64,000 nt of DNA from Ruminococcus sp. (GCF_019423705.1 NZ_JAHZAX010000012.1:1-64000), one strand, 5' to 3'. Shown: positions 25,655 through 34,688, counted from the stretch's first letter. The notes: generated by a model from the sequence alone, not told the origin. Numbers and translations: made by a program.

Positions 25655-25680
25655 ACAAAAGTATAATTTTATTATATAAT
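25652..25680 (+). promoter_or_regulatory. promoter of the NSS symporter gene
   Basis: TTGACA, 17 bp, TATAAT on the plus strand. The -35 hexamer is partly formed by the last bases of the adjacent repeat element. Confidence 0.8.
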
Positions 25681-25738
25681 AGTTATTGCATTGCGTTTCG
25701 GCGCTTTAAAGAATAAAACAGGAGAGATACAAATTATA

Positions 25739-27247
25739 ATGGAAAAATCAAGTAAGAACAGAGCCACTTTTCAGTCTCGGCTCGGATTTATATTAGTCTC
25801 GGCTGGGTGCGCTATCGGGCTGGGAAATGTTTGGAAATTTCCGTATGTGTGCGGTCAAAACGGCGGCGGTGCTTTTCTGATACTTTATCTCATCTGCCTT
25901 GTGCTGTTGGGGCTGCCTATACTCATCTGCGAGTTCGCTATCGGACGTGGAAGCAAGCGAAGCCTTTCTCAGGCGTTCAACAAGCTTGAAAAGCCCGGAA
26001 GCCGCTTTCATATGACAAAGTACACCAGCATTGCAGGAAATTACCTTTTGATGATGTTCTACACGATGGTGACGGGGTGGATGTTGTATTACGCTTTCAA
26101 GTATATCACGGGGTCCATCGACGGGTCGAGCACTCAGGCGACGGCTGAGGCTTTTGCCAATATGCAGCAATCGCCCTGGCTTATGCTGGTGTTCGCCGCA
26201 GCCGTAATAGCCCTTTGTATCGGCGTTTGCGCTCTTGGACTGCAAAACGGTATCGAGAAGGTAACCAAAGTTATGATGATACTTCTTATGGCGCTTATGC
26301 TTGTGCTGGCGGTCAATTCCATTCGGCTCAAGGGGGCTGGCGAGGGGCTTAAATTCCTTCTTGTGCCTGATTTTGACAAGCTTTTTGAAAAGGGATTCAC
26401 ATCGGTGCTGTTTGCGGCGATGACGCAGGCGTTTTTCACGCTGAGTATCGGTATGGGCACGATGGAGATATTCGGAAGCTATCTCAAAAAAGACCGCACG
26501 CTTATTGGCGAGTCGGTGAGCGTTATCGTGCTGGACACGGCGGTTGCCATTGTGGCCGGGCTTATCATTATTCCTGCCTGCTTTGCTTATGGTATCGAGC
26601 CTGACTCTGGGCCTTCGCTGCTTTTTATCACGTTGCCGAATGTTTTTCATAATATGGCAAACAGCAGAATATGGGGCGCAGGATTTTTCATTTTTATGTC
26701 CTTCGCCGCTTTGTCCACTGTTATAGCCGTGTTTGAAAATATCATCACGATGAGCGTTGAGCTTTGGAACTGGAGCAGAAAAAAGTCGCTGCTTATGAAC
26801 CTTGTGCTTATCTTTGTGCTGACTATACCTGCTGTGTTCGGGTTCTCGAGCCTTTCGGGCATACACCCATTGGGCGGCGGCACGACGATCATGGACTTTG
26901 AGGACTTTCTTGTTTCATCGAATATCCTGCCGCTGGGTTCGCTGGTGTGTGTGCTGTTCTGCGTTAAGAAAAACGGCTGGGGCTGGGAAAATTTCATTGC
27001 AGAAGCCAACATGGGCGAGGGCAGGCACATTCCGAACTCCATTCGCACTTATATGACCTACGCTGTGCCTGCGCTGATAGCGTTTATCTATCTCAAAGGC
27101 TATTACGACACATTCTCGGACAGGAGCTTGCCTGTGCTGTGCTTCTGGATGGCGGTGGCTGTGGTGCTTTTGACGCTTGTGCTTTTGGCGGCGTTTACTA
27201 CTTCTCGCGCTATGCACAGAAAATACAAATCTACTTCATCAAATTAA
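25739..27247 (+). CDS. neurotransmitter:sodium symporter (NSS) family transporter
   Basis: From the ATG at 25739 the protein is 502 aa with eleven to twelve membrane segments. The first is the family hallmark SAGCAIGLGNVWKFPYVCGQ, where unwound TM1 binds Na+ and substrate. Bacterial members take up amino acids such as leucine, tryptophan or tyrosine with sodium. AGGAGA lies 12 bases before the chosen start; the longer upstream frame starts at or before the transcription start and is unlikely. It is transcribed alone. The substrate cannot be told from the sequence. Confidence 0.88.
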   Translation: MEKSSKNRATFQSRLGFILVSAGCAIGLGNVWKFPYVCGQNGGGAFLILYLICLVLLGLPILICEFAIGRGSKRSLSQAFNKLEKPGSRFHMTKYTSIAGNYLLMMFYTMVTGWMLYYAFKYITGSIDGSSTQATAEAFANMQQSPWLMLVFAAAVIALCIGVCALGLQNGIEKVTKVMMILLMALMLVLAVNSIRLKGAGEGLKFLLVPDFDKLFEKGFTSVLFAAMTQAFFTLSIGMGTMEIFGSYLKKDRTLIGESVSVIVLDTAVAIVAGLIIIPACFAYGIEPDSGPSLLFITLPNVFHNMANSRIWGAGFFIFMSFAALSTVIAVFENIITMSVELWNWSRKKSLLMNLVLIFVLTIPAVFGFSSLSGIHPLGGGTTIMDFEDFLVSSNILPLGSLVCVLFCVKKNGWGWENFIAEANMGEGRHIPNSIRTYMTYAVPALIAFIYLKGYYDTFSDRSLPVLCFWMAVAVVLLTLVLLAAFTTSRAMHRKYKSTSSN

Positions 27248-27299
27248 TTTCATTCATGAGAAAATGATATATGGTTATCTATAAATTGTCACTATAGTA

Positions 27300-27328
27300 T
27301 TGAAAAATAACAATATATATTGTATAAT
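27300..27328 (+). promoter_or_regulatory. promoter of the restriction-modification pair
   Basis: TTGAAA, 17 bp, TATAAT on the plus strand. A short palindrome (CTATA...TATAG) lies just upstream; no controller gene is present. Confidence 0.7.
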
Positions 27329-27369
27329 AAGAACAGGAAAAAGACTAGCAGGAGGGCGGTTAATAAAAT

Positions 27370-28152
27370 ATGGCAAAAAGCGAATATATTAGAAGCAATC
27401 AAAGAATCAAGCCTAATTTGTCAATTAAATTATCTAATGAAAGTTGCTTTGAATTTTTAGCATCATTAAAGAATAATTCTATTTCCCTCATTTTGATTGA
27501 TCCGCCTTACGAAGTTTCCAGAGATACAAATTTTGCGTCCGGTGAGGAAACAGGCAGGGACACCGACAGATTTAGGGTTCTTATGGATTTTGGCGATTGG
27601 GATTATGGTTTCAATAATTTAGCAGGCGTAATTAAAGAATGTTACAGAGTTTTAAAAAAAGGTGGAACTCTTATTTGCTTTTACGATCTTTGGAAAATTA
27701 CAACTCTTAAAGAATACTTTGATAATGCAAAATTCAAACAACTGCGTTATATTGAGTGGTTAAAAACTAATCCCGTGCCACTTAATAGTAAAACTAACTA
27801 TCTCACCAATTCACGGGAAATTGCGTTAGTTGGTGTCAAGTGCGGCAAACCTACATTCCATTCTGAATACGACAATGGTATTTATCGTTATCCAATTTGC
27901 CATGATAAGGGCAGATTTCATCCAACGCAGAAACCTTTGGCTCTTATTGAAGATTTGATCATTAAACATTCAAATGAAGGAGATTTGGTATGCGATTGCT
28001 TCTCAGGCTCTGGCACAACAGCAGTTGCAGCTTACAATACAAATCGTAATTTTATTGGATGTGAACTTTCAAAAGAGTATTATGACAAATCTCTTATGCG
28101 TTTTACCAAACAAGGTTTTAACGGAAGGAGCGGTAACAATGACCAATGTTAA
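27370..28152 (+). CDS. type II DNA methyltransferase, beta class
   Basis: This 260-aa protein has the amino-methyltransferase catalytic motif IV LIDPPY near residue 52 and the SAM-binding motif I DCFSGSGTTAVAA near residue 205. Motif IV before motif I is the order of the beta class of N6-adenine or N4-cytosine enzymes. The target-recognition region lies between them. The gene is visibly richer in A+T than its neighbours, suggesting recent transfer. It overlaps the endonuclease gene by 14 bp and protects the host from it. The recognition sequence cannot be inferred. Confidence 0.88.
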   Translation: MAKSEYIRSNQRIKPNLSIKLSNESCFEFLASLKNNSISLILIDPPYEVSRDTNFASGEETGRDTDRFRVLMDFGDWDYGFNNLAGVIKECYRVLKKGGTLICFYDLWKITTLKEYFDNAKFKQLRYIEWLKTNPVPLNSKTNYLTNSREIALVGVKCGKPTFHSEYDNGIYRYPICHDKGRFHPTQKPLALIEDLIIKHSNEGDLVCDCFSGSGTTAVAAYNTNRNFIGCELSKEYYDKSLMRFTKQGFNGRSGNNDQC

Positions 28153-28870
28153 TAGGAAAATTCAAGATATGATCAGTGACTCCGAAAATAGCCGCAAGGA
28201 TATTCTTAATTACGTGAAGAACAATTGTCGAGATGAAGCATTAACACCTCAAACATTAGGTATGTTGTTTGAAGTGTATGCTGAAATGGAGCCACAAGAA
28301 AATGACGCTTCTTCTTGGTTTTCAAAGGAAATCTCAATTGATGAATTAAAGAATATACATCCTGCTTTTCAAAGCACTAATGGGTGTCAATGGGCAAGAT
28401 CTGATACTAGTTATCTTGGTAAGAAGTATGTCATAATCAGAAAGCATAAAAGAGGTAAGGTGGCATCTATTAAATTAGATGGTGCTAATAACAAGTCTAT
28501 TAAACGTTACCGTTGTATTAAGAAAGAAATTATTGATAGTATTTCTAAAAAGCGATGTGCCATTTTAGATGTCGGCACTCAAATTGAAGTTGACCATAAA
28601 GATGGTCATTATGACGTTTTATCTAATCAAGATAAATCAACACAAAAAGAAAGCGATTTCCAGCCATTATCAAAAGCCGCCAATGATGCAAAACGGGGGC
28701 ATTGTAATAAGTGTATCAAAACCGGGAAACGTTATAATGCTACAGCATTAGGCTATTCACAGGGATTTATCCTTGGAAATGAAGACACAAAAACTTGTCA
28801 AGGATGTTATTGGTATGACCCACAATATTTTAACAAAGTCATTTCTAAAGATTATAAAAAGAACAAATAG
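28139..28870 (+). CDS. HNH-type restriction endonuclease
   Basis: From the ATG at 28139 (AAGGAG 8 bases upstream, inside the methyltransferase gene) the protein is 243 aa. IEVDHKDGHYD followed by DFQPLSKAANDAKRGHCNKC forms an HNH (beta-beta-alpha metal) nuclease signature. HCNKC and the later CQGC could bind a structural zinc. Its coupling to a methyltransferase identifies it as the restriction partner. Both genes share a promoter and a terminator and the same low GC. The N-terminal 100 residues (ISDSENSRKDILNYVK) may recognise DNA. Confidence 0.82.
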   Translation: MTNVNRKIQDMISDSENSRKDILNYVKNNCRDEALTPQTLGMLFEVYAEMEPQENDASSWFSKEISIDELKNIHPAFQSTNGCQWARSDTSYLGKKYVIIRKHKRGKVASIKLDGANNKSIKRYRCIKKEIIDSISKKRCAILDVGTQIEVDHKDGHYDVLSNQDKSTQKESDFQPLSKAANDAKRGHCNKCIKTGKRYNATALGYSQGFILGNEDTKTCQGCYWYDPQYFNKVISKDYKKNK

Positions 28871-28944
28871 CAGTTCTGCAAGTTGCTTACTATTGTGATA
28901 AAAATAATACGTAGCCACCAAATTTGTGACCTACAATTAAAACA

Positions 28945-28983
28945 AACTGAGGCTATCCGATAACGGAAAAGCCTCAGTTTTTC
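28945..28983 (+). terminator. terminator of the restriction-modification pair
   Basis: AAACTGAGGC pairs with GCCTCAGTTT, followed by more T on the plus strand. Confidence 0.85.
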
Positions 28984-29021
28984 TGTATGTAAGTTTAGCA
29001 GAAAGCTTGAACTTTACAGGC

Positions 29022-30545
29022 TTATTTGCCTGTTGTTACGGTCTTTGCTGTTGACCAAGCGCCGTAATACTTTGTGCCCTTAACTGTTGTGTAGGAGCGA
29101 ACTCTTACATAATAATTTGTCTTAGCCTTGAGCTTTGAAACTGTCTTTGAAGATGTGTTCTTGCTTGTGATAGTTGTCTTGGAAGCGTTCTTGAAGCTTG
29201 AATTTGTTGAATACTGAACTTCATAGCCTGTTGCTGAACCCTTCTTTACCCAAGTTGCGGAGAAGCCCTTTGACTTTGCGGAAAGCTTCTTGATCTCCTG
29301 CTTTGCAGGGTTGATCTTGAATGTCTTTGTGATCGTTTTGGTGTAATTTCCCTTGCCTGCGATCTTTACGGTCGCCGTGCCGACGTTCTTGTTGTTGGAA
29401 TAAGAAACTGTGTAATCTGTGCCGCTCTTCAAAGTTTTGCCACCAAACTTAACAGTAATTTTCTGTGTTTGAGCCTTGCCTGTGAAAGCCTTTGTGAAGT
29501 CATTCTTTATACTGAATGTCTTTGTGAGCGTGCCTGTATAGTTGCCCTTACCTGTGATAGTTACCTTTGCCGTGCCGACTTTGGTGTTATTACTGTATGA
29601 AACAGTATAATCCGTACCTTTTTTCAAAGTTTTGCCGTTATACTTGACTGTAACAGACGGTCTCTTTGCCTTGCCATCGTATGCGTAAGTAGACGTCGAA
29701 AGCGAAACGCTTGCTTTTGAAATGCTCTGCTTTGTGACTGTGAGCGCTGGGATATCGGCAGTTTCGAGGACTGTCTTGCAGACTGTGCACTCCTTGTGCT
29801 TCTTGCCCTTAACGCCAATAGCTGCGGCTTTGTCGATTATCCAATCGCTGGATTTGTGGCCGGTGGCTGGAATCAGTTTTACAGGATGTTCCGCAAGTCC
29901 ACAAACGGAACAATATGTATTGCTGGTGCGACCATCTTCTGTGCAAGTTGCCGGAACGCCTGGATCATACACCATTGTGTGACCTGTTGCTGGGATTGTT
30001 TCGGTGTAGGTGTCACCACATTCGCAGGTGTACGTCTTTACGCCCTCTGCTGTGCAAGTAGGCTGTTTGGTTATTTTCGAAGTGTATGAATGGGTGTGAG
30101 GTGCGTAGTTGTAATGAATGGTGGCATCTAGCAGATTAGAATTGCTGAATTCATCAATTTGTATATTATTCCATTCATCTACCGAACCTGTGTAATATAC
30201 ATCAGTAAGGCTGGAACAATAATCAAAAGCACCATTGACAATTTTAGTGACAGTATTTGGTATTATTACGTTTTTAAGATTCTCGCAATAACTAAAAGCA
30301 TATTGACTGATACTTGTAACTTTTTTGCCGTTAATTTCACTTGGAATGGTAACGTTTTCGTTTTCGCCATTATAGCCGCTTATTTCGATAGTTCCGTCAT
30401 CAAGTTCGTAGTACCTAAAGTCACCCTCTTCCGCACTAGCCGAAATAGCTACCCCTTTCAGAAATGTGCCGCTTTCAGCCGCAGGCAAAGCCACCGAGCC
30501 AAAGGTCAGCGACACCGCAAGCAGCGTTGCTAGAATTTTCTTCAT
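29022..30545 (-). CDS. secreted BspA-like LRR / MBG / fibronectin-type surface protein
   Basis: The 507-aa product starts with a signal peptide (MKKILATLLAVSLTFGSVAL). A short BspA-type leucine-rich repeat follows (VTIPSEINGKKVTSISQYAF, about residues 65-130). A Cys-rich module comes next (YTCECGDTYTETIPATGH). Then come two Ig/MBG-like units ending in GNYTGT and GNYTKT motifs and a C-terminal fibronectin type III domain. No sortase motif or dockerin is seen, so it is probably secreted or loosely attached. AGGAGG lies 7 bases before the ATG at 30545. Its C-terminal half is nearly duplicated in the decayed gene at 34.9-37.6 kb. The function is probably binding or adhesion. Confidence 0.82.
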   Translation of the reverse strand: MKKILATLLAVSLTFGSVALPAAESGTFLKGVAISASAEEGDFRYYELDDGTIEISGYNGENENVTIPSEINGKKVTSISQYAFSYCENLKNVIIPNTVTKIVNGAFDYCSSLTDVYYTGSVDEWNNIQIDEFSNSNLLDATIHYNYAPHTHSYTSKITKQPTCTAEGVKTYTCECGDTYTETIPATGHTMVYDPGVPATCTEDGRTSNTYCSVCGLAEHPVKLIPATGHKSSDWIIDKAAAIGVKGKKHKECTVCKTVLETADIPALTVTKQSISKASVSLSTSTYAYDGKAKRPSVTVKYNGKTLKKGTDYTVSYSNNTKVGTAKVTITGKGNYTGTLTKTFSIKNDFTKAFTGKAQTQKITVKFGGKTLKSGTDYTVSYSNNKNVGTATVKIAGKGNYTKTITKTFKINPAKQEIKKLSAKSKGFSATWVKKGSATGYEVQYSTNSSFKNASKTTITSKNTSSKTVSKLKAKTNYYVRVRSYTTVKGTKYYGAWSTAKTVTTGK

Positions 30546-30660
30546 AATCATTCCTCCTACTATTTTTTCCTTGGCAAATTATAGCCAACAACATAGTTGT
30601 ATCACTTTCTTAATCAAATGTCAATAATAATGTGATATTTCGGCAAAATAAATTTGTCTA

Positions 30661-31737
30661 TTACTTGTTGACTACTTCCCATTCGTAATCGGAGGTGAAG
30701 CTGTCTTTTATGCCTTCTGTGACGTAAATTTTGCCGTCGGTGGTATAGAGGACGGCGTCGAAATCGTCGCTGTTTTCACGCCAAAAGTCTATGGACTTAT
30801 CAAGGCCCATTACAAAAAGCGATGTGGAATAGCCATCGGCGAGAGTACCGTCGTGGCTTATTATGGTGACGGACTTGAGGTCGCTGTCGGCGGGATAGCC
30901 TGTTTGGGGGTCGATGATATGGTGGTAGACCTTGCCGTCCTGCTCGAAATAGCGCTCATAGCCGCCTGAGGTTATAATGGCTTTATCGCTGGCTTCGATT
31001 ATGCCGAGGTAGTTTTCGTCCGCTTCGGGGTTTTGGACTGCCACACGCCAATTTGAGCCGTCGGGCTTTGTGCCGAGAAGCTGGACGTTGCCGCCAAGGC
31101 TCACCATTGCGCTTGTTACGCCCTGTTCTTTGAAGAGCTCCATTACTTGTGCGGAGGTATAGCCTTTGGCGATCCCGCCGAAATCTATTTTTGTGCCTTC
31201 CACCGTGAATTTAACTTCATTTGTGGTGCTATCGAGAGACACGTTCGAGAGGCTTGTCAGCGGCAGAGTGGATTTTATCTCGTCATCTGTGGGGACTTTA
31301 TAGTCCTTTGTTGTAAAGCCCCAAAGCTCCATAAGCGGATAGACCGCAGGGTCGAAAGCGCCGTTCGTGGATTCGTTTATCTCGAAAGAGCGCTGCAAAA
31401 GAAGCACAGAGGTATCGGAGAGGGTTGCGGAGCCTTTTTGGTTGAGCTGGTAAATCTCGCTTTCGGCATTGCCTGTTGAAAGGAGCGTATCAAGTTCATT
31501 TATTTTATCCTCAGCAAGCGAAAGTGCGTTTTCGGCGTTTTCGCCGTATGCTGTGAGGGTCATATATGTATCCATTGCGAACAGGTCGATGGAGCGGCTT
31601 TCGTCTGCAGCGATGGGCTCGCTGGAAACTTCGTGCTGGGCTGTGGAGCTTTCGACATTGTTCAAGCAGCCTGCAAAGGTTGCTGAGATCAGCATTGACA
31701 AAGCCGCAGAAAGTATCATTTTTCTCATATGTTTCAT
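30661..31737 (-). CDS. apbE: FAD:protein FMN transferase (ApbE)
   Basis: ApbE attaches FMN to Thr of target flavoproteins using FAD, usually outside the membrane. The protein starts with a lipoprotein signal (SMLISATFAGCLNN). Family motifs are AMDTYMTLTAYG near residue 55, DFGGIAKGYTSAQVMELF near 185, SLGGNVQLLG near 210 and HHIIDPQTGYPAD near 270. The ATG at 31737 gives 358 aa. AAAGG lies 11 bases upstream. Typical partners are RnfG/NqrC-type or extracellular electron-transfer flavoproteins, but none is in the window. Confidence 0.9.
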   Translation of the reverse strand: MKHMRKMILSAALSMLISATFAGCLNNVESSTAQHEVSSEPIAADESRSIDLFAMDTYMTLTAYGENAENALSLAEDKINELDTLLSTGNAESEIYQLNQKGSATLSDTSVLLLQRSFEINESTNGAFDPAVYPLMELWGFTTKDYKVPTDDEIKSTLPLTSLSNVSLDSTTNEVKFTVEGTKIDFGGIAKGYTSAQVMELFKEQGVTSAMVSLGGNVQLLGTKPDGSNWRVAVQNPEADENYLGIIEASDKAIITSGGYERYFEQDGKVYHHIIDPQTGYPADSDLKSVTIISHDGTLADGYSTSLFVMGLDKSIDFWRENSDDFDAVLYTTDGKIYVTEGIKDSFTSDYEWEVVNK

Positions 31738-31818
31738 TTTATCTATATCCTTTAAATTCTCAAGTGTCACTTTATGATTAGCTTTTAGGCATATATGCTT
31801 GTTGAAATGATCCGAAGT

Positions 31819-31910
31819 AGTGGGACGTCGAGGACGCCATCCAAGGGGACGTCGAGAACGCCGTCCCCTACATTTGCAATTGTCGTGTAGGGGCGACCTG
31901 CGGTCGCCCG
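31819..31910 (+). repeat. dispersed composite hairpin element, variant copy
   Basis: Starts GTGGGACGTCGAGGACGC, then carries a different hairpin 1 interior with a repeated GGGACGTCGAGAACGC, then CCCCTACA. Hairpin 3 is GGGCGACC/GGTCGCCC. It lies in the long leader of apbE, antisense to it. Confidence 0.75.
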
Positions 31911-32045
31911 ATACTTTGTGTTTTGTATGACAGAATGTTATGCCCTATTTTTTTATGCGAAAATGCGTGATTTTTTACATATTTATTTGATTTTAATTAG
32001 CGGTTAAAACTAGCTAACTATCGCTTATGTTTTCAAGCTGTAAAC

Positions 32046-32074
32046 AGTATACTCACGAGGTAGAGATTTGTCAA
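32046..32074 (-). promoter_or_regulatory. promoter of apbE
   Basis: TTGACA, 17 bp, TATACT on the minus strand. It implies a leader of about 300 nt containing the repeat element; no riboswitch was recognised in it. Confidence 0.7.
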
Positions 32075-32280
32075 GTTTGCTGAGAAGTTCGGCTCAATTT
32101 TTTTCCGAAATGCACAAGTGGGGTCAAAGACTTCCCTGATGATATTATCTATTCTGACAATTATGATCACCTATTTCAAGGGTGAATTTACGAAAAGGGC
32201 GAAAACATTTTATTCATATTTTCGTTGGTGGAGTTGCTGTGCAATGGTGTAGATTTACATAATCGCCCAGTTTCGATGAC

Positions 32281-32345
32281 GTTCGTTACATTTTGACGAC
32301 ATTCATTACATTTTGGTTGACTTTTGCGGTAGGAGTTGCTATGCT
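32281..32345 (+). promoter_or_regulatory. LytTR-type operator and promoter of a small RNA
   Basis: Two direct repeats (GTTCGTTACATTTT at 32281 and ATTCATTACATTTT at 32301) are spaced exactly 20 bp. They sit just upstream of TTGACT (32317), 17 bp, TATGCT (32340). Tandem repeats about two helical turns apart next to a weak promoter are the usual layout for LytTR activators. Confidence 0.65.
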
Positions 32346-32351
32346 TGTATT

Positions 32352-32475
32352 ACAAGGTCGGAACTCATAACACCGACCCAAAAGGCAAGTTTCGCTTGCA
32401 TTATTATATTAGTCCCCTTATCATCAAGAGCAGATCGGTTGGTGCATTTTCGCAGCAGCCGATCATTCTCTTTTT
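32352..32475 (+). ncRNA. candidate LytTR-controlled small RNA, about 124 nt
   Basis: Between the operator/promoter and a terminator the RNA shows three hairpins: GGTCGG/CCGACC, GCAAG/CTTGC and the terminator stem. I see no ORF with a ribosome site. The second LytTR/kinase pair is encoded directly downstream from its own promoter. The layout recalls VR-RNA or RNAIII next to VirR or AgrA type regulators, but the sequence is unrelated as far as I can see. Confidence 0.55.
32433..32475 (+). terminator. terminator of the small RNA
   Basis: GATCGGTTGGTGC pairs with GCAGCAGCCGATC (one mismatch, one G-U), followed by ATTCTCTTTTT. Confidence 0.72.
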
Positions 32476-32533
32476 GCAAAAATACAAAAATACAAATAAT
32501 ACGCCAAAATATGCACAATTAATACCCCATTAA

Positions 32534-32562
32534 TTGACTTATATCCAAAATAAATGTATAAT
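32534..32562 (+). promoter_or_regulatory. promoter of the second LytTR/kinase operon
   Basis: TTGACT, 17 bp, TATAAT on the plus strand, about 45 bp before the regulator ATG. Confidence 0.78.
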
Positions 32563-32604
32563 AATACTTGGATCATACCATATTGTGCAGGGGGTATTAT
32601 TGTG

Positions 32605-33351
32605 ATGAAGCGACCGACAATTTTCATATATGATGATAATATTGCGGCGGTGACGGAATTAAAGGACTGTATCGAGGCGTTTTTCGCCGGCAGAGGGATC
32701 GAGCCGGAGATAAGGTGCTTTGACACATACTCGCAGGCGGAAAATCTGCTCAGCAGCGGAAAATGCAGCTGCGACGCTTTCTTTCTTGACATTGAGCTTG
32801 ACAAGGGCAAAAACGGGATCGAGTTCGCTGATATGCTCAGCAGACTTTATCCTGAGATAAAGATAGTATTTGTGACGGGATTTTCGGACAAGTATTCGCA
32901 GGCGATATTTATGCAGTCGTCGGCTTTGAGACCTTACGGCTATGTTTCAAAGCCTGTGGACAAAGCTGTTGTGGGGCGGATACTTTCCCTTATGATGACG
33001 CAGGACAGTCAAGACAATGAGCGGTGCATAAGTCTTTCCAGCAACAAGCAGGAACTTAAAATAAAATGCAGCGAGATACTTTACATTGAAAGCTTCAAGC
33101 GCAAGCTGATATTTTATCTTCGTAACGGAACTGTCAAGGAGATATACGGCAAGATATCCGAGATAGCGGACGATCTGCCAAAAGAGTTCCTGCAATGCCA
33201 CAGGAGCTACATTGTGAATGCTGATTACATTCACACCATTGATGAGAAACACGGGCAGGTCGATCTTGTGAATGGGGCGACGCTGTTTCTTGGCAGGACG
33301 AAAAAGGTGGAATTTATGGAGAGCTTTTTCAGATACAAGGGAGGGATATAA
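32605..33351 (+). CDS. LytTR family response regulator
   Basis: This 248-aa AgrA-like regulator begins MKRPTIFIYDDN; the receiver has its phospho-acceptor Asp in AFFLDIELDKGKNGIEF near residue 60 and the conserved Lys in YVSKPVDK near 118. The C-terminal LytTR domain includes FLQCHRSYIVNADYIHTI. The start at 32605 has GGGGG upstream. The stop overlaps the kinase ATG by one base, so expression is coupled. It is the most likely activator of the adjacent repeat-containing promoter at 32.3 kb. Confidence 0.88.
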   Translation: MKRPTIFIYDDNIAAVTELKDCIEAFFAGRGIEPEIRCFDTYSQAENLLSSGKCSCDAFFLDIELDKGKNGIEFADMLSRLYPEIKIVFVTGFSDKYSQAIFMQSSALRPYGYVSKPVDKAVVGRILSLMMTQDSQDNERCISLSSNKQELKIKCSEILYIESFKRKLIFYLRNGTVKEIYGKISEIADDLPKEFLQCHRSYIVNADYIHTIDEKHGQVDLVNGATLFLGRTKKVEFMESFFRYKGGI

Positions 33352-34643
33352 TGCTGACATTTTTTATATACTCGCTGATATCTCTGGTGACCTGCACTCC
33401 ATTTGCTTACTCGGTATACAGATCGCTTACGCCTAAATGGAAGTCCTGGAAGGGGCTTATGGGATACAGTTTGTGCATATTTGTCACGCTGACTGTAAAG
33501 CTTTACTTTGATATGATGTACTATACAAGTATGATAACGCTTGTGCTGACACAGGTAGTGCTTTACACACTGATGTACATTTTCACTACTGACCCTTGGA
33601 CTAGGGTGCTGAAATATTATTTGTTGCTGACAAGTGCTATGGTGCTGAGCGATCTGTTTTGTGCGATGGTATTTTATCTTAACGGAATGGACTTGCAAAG
33701 TGCGACGACACACGTCCCCACGCCGATGGTGCGGTTATTCTCTTCCATAAGCGTTGTGATATTTATGTTTGCGGCAATACTTTTATGGAACAAGCTATCG
33801 GGTATTGCGATAAACACGACCATATGGCAATTCGGCGGAGTGCTGGGGTTGCAGCTTATCATATGCAGTATGTTCCTTATTAATCTTGCGACATTTGAGA
33901 GCAAGATAAGCATACTGAAAGTTGTGGCGTTCACGGGCGTTGCTTGGCTGATAACCGACCTTTTCTTTATCAAGTCCATAATCGACAATCATCAAAAGGC
34001 GCAGCTTCAATTATCTTTAGATCAGGCGATGCAGCTTGAAAAGATGCAATACGAATACTATGAAAATCTGACGGAGTCAATTGACTCTTTGCGCAAATAC
34101 AGGCACGATATGAGCAACACGCTTCAGACCCTTTCGATGGTGATAAACAGTCCTGACACGGTGAGCAACGGACGAGAGCTTTTTGCGCAGACATTGGAGG
34201 AATTCAAGGCAACGCAGATACCATACTACTGCGGAAATCCTGTTATCAATGCAGTGATAGTATCGAAAAAGCTATCGGCGGACGAGATCGGTGCGAAGAT
34301 GGACATTTCGGTGAAGTGCGAAGAGGCTATTGGCATAAGAGACATTGATCTTTGCAGTATTTTTTCAAACTTGCTTGACAATGCGGTAGAGGCTGTTACG
34401 GCGGCAGGTGGCGGAGAGATAAACATAACCTCCTGGACGGACTCGGGATATTTTTTCGTCAAGAGCGTGAACAGCTACGACAAGAACATTAAGCAGAGCG
34501 GAAAGAAGTTTGTTTCCACCAAGGGCAAAGATCGTGGAATGGGGCTTTCGATCATCGAGAGCATTGCAAAGAAGTACGGCGGAAGCATTGTTATTGACCC
34601 TGGGGAGATGTTCTCGGTGTTGGCGGCGCTGAAGGTGGGGTAG
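33351..34643 (+). CDS. AgrC-like GHKL sensor histidine kinase
   Basis: The 430-aa protein has about six N-terminal membrane segments (to residue about 205), a coiled dimerisation stretch and the histidine box SLRKYRHDMSNTLQTLS near residue 250. A GHKL ATPase domain follows with NLLDNAVEAVTAAGG near 342 and DRGMGLSIIESIAKKYGG near 395. It forms a two-component pair with the LytTR protein encoded just upstream. As in the first pair, no AgrBD-like peptide genes are adjacent, so the ligand is unknown. Confidence 0.88.
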   Translation: MLTFFIYSLISLVTCTPFAYSVYRSLTPKWKSWKGLMGYSLCIFVTLTVKLYFDMMYYTSMITLVLTQVVLYTLMYIFTTDPWTRVLKYYLLLTSAMVLSDLFCAMVFYLNGMDLQSATTHVPTPMVRLFSSISVVIFMFAAILLWNKLSGIAINTTIWQFGGVLGLQLIICSMFLINLATFESKISILKVVAFTGVAWLITDLFFIKSIIDNHQKAQLQLSLDQAMQLEKMQYEYYENLTESIDSLRKYRHDMSNTLQTLSMVINSPDTVSNGRELFAQTLEEFKATQIPYYCGNPVINAVIVSKKLSADEIGAKMDISVKCEEAIGIRDIDLCSIFSNLLDNAVEAVTAAGGGEINITSWTDSGYFFVKSVNSYDKNIKQSGKKFVSTKGKDRGMGLSIIESIAKKYGGSIVIDPGEMFSVLAALKVG

Positions 34644-34658
34644 GCAGGATATATAAAA

Positions 34659-34688
34659 AAGCAAGTGATCTTATGTGATCGCTTGCTA
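34659..34688 (+). other. hairpin after the kinase gene
   Basis: AGCAAGTGATC pairs with GATCGCTTGCT (one G-U). The T run is on the minus-strand side, so it is a weak plus-strand terminator at best. Confidence 0.45.

Noticed and set aside
25793..26866. Long minus-strand ORF (357 codons) opposite the NSS symporter gene
   Set aside because: It is the mirror of a clear membrane transporter on the plus strand; its product is rich in Arg, His and Gln with no domain, typical of a shadow frame.
32313..32533. Short plus-strand ORFs over the LytTR-controlled RNA
   Set aside because: They begin within or before the promoter or lack ribosome sites, and they run across the terminator.
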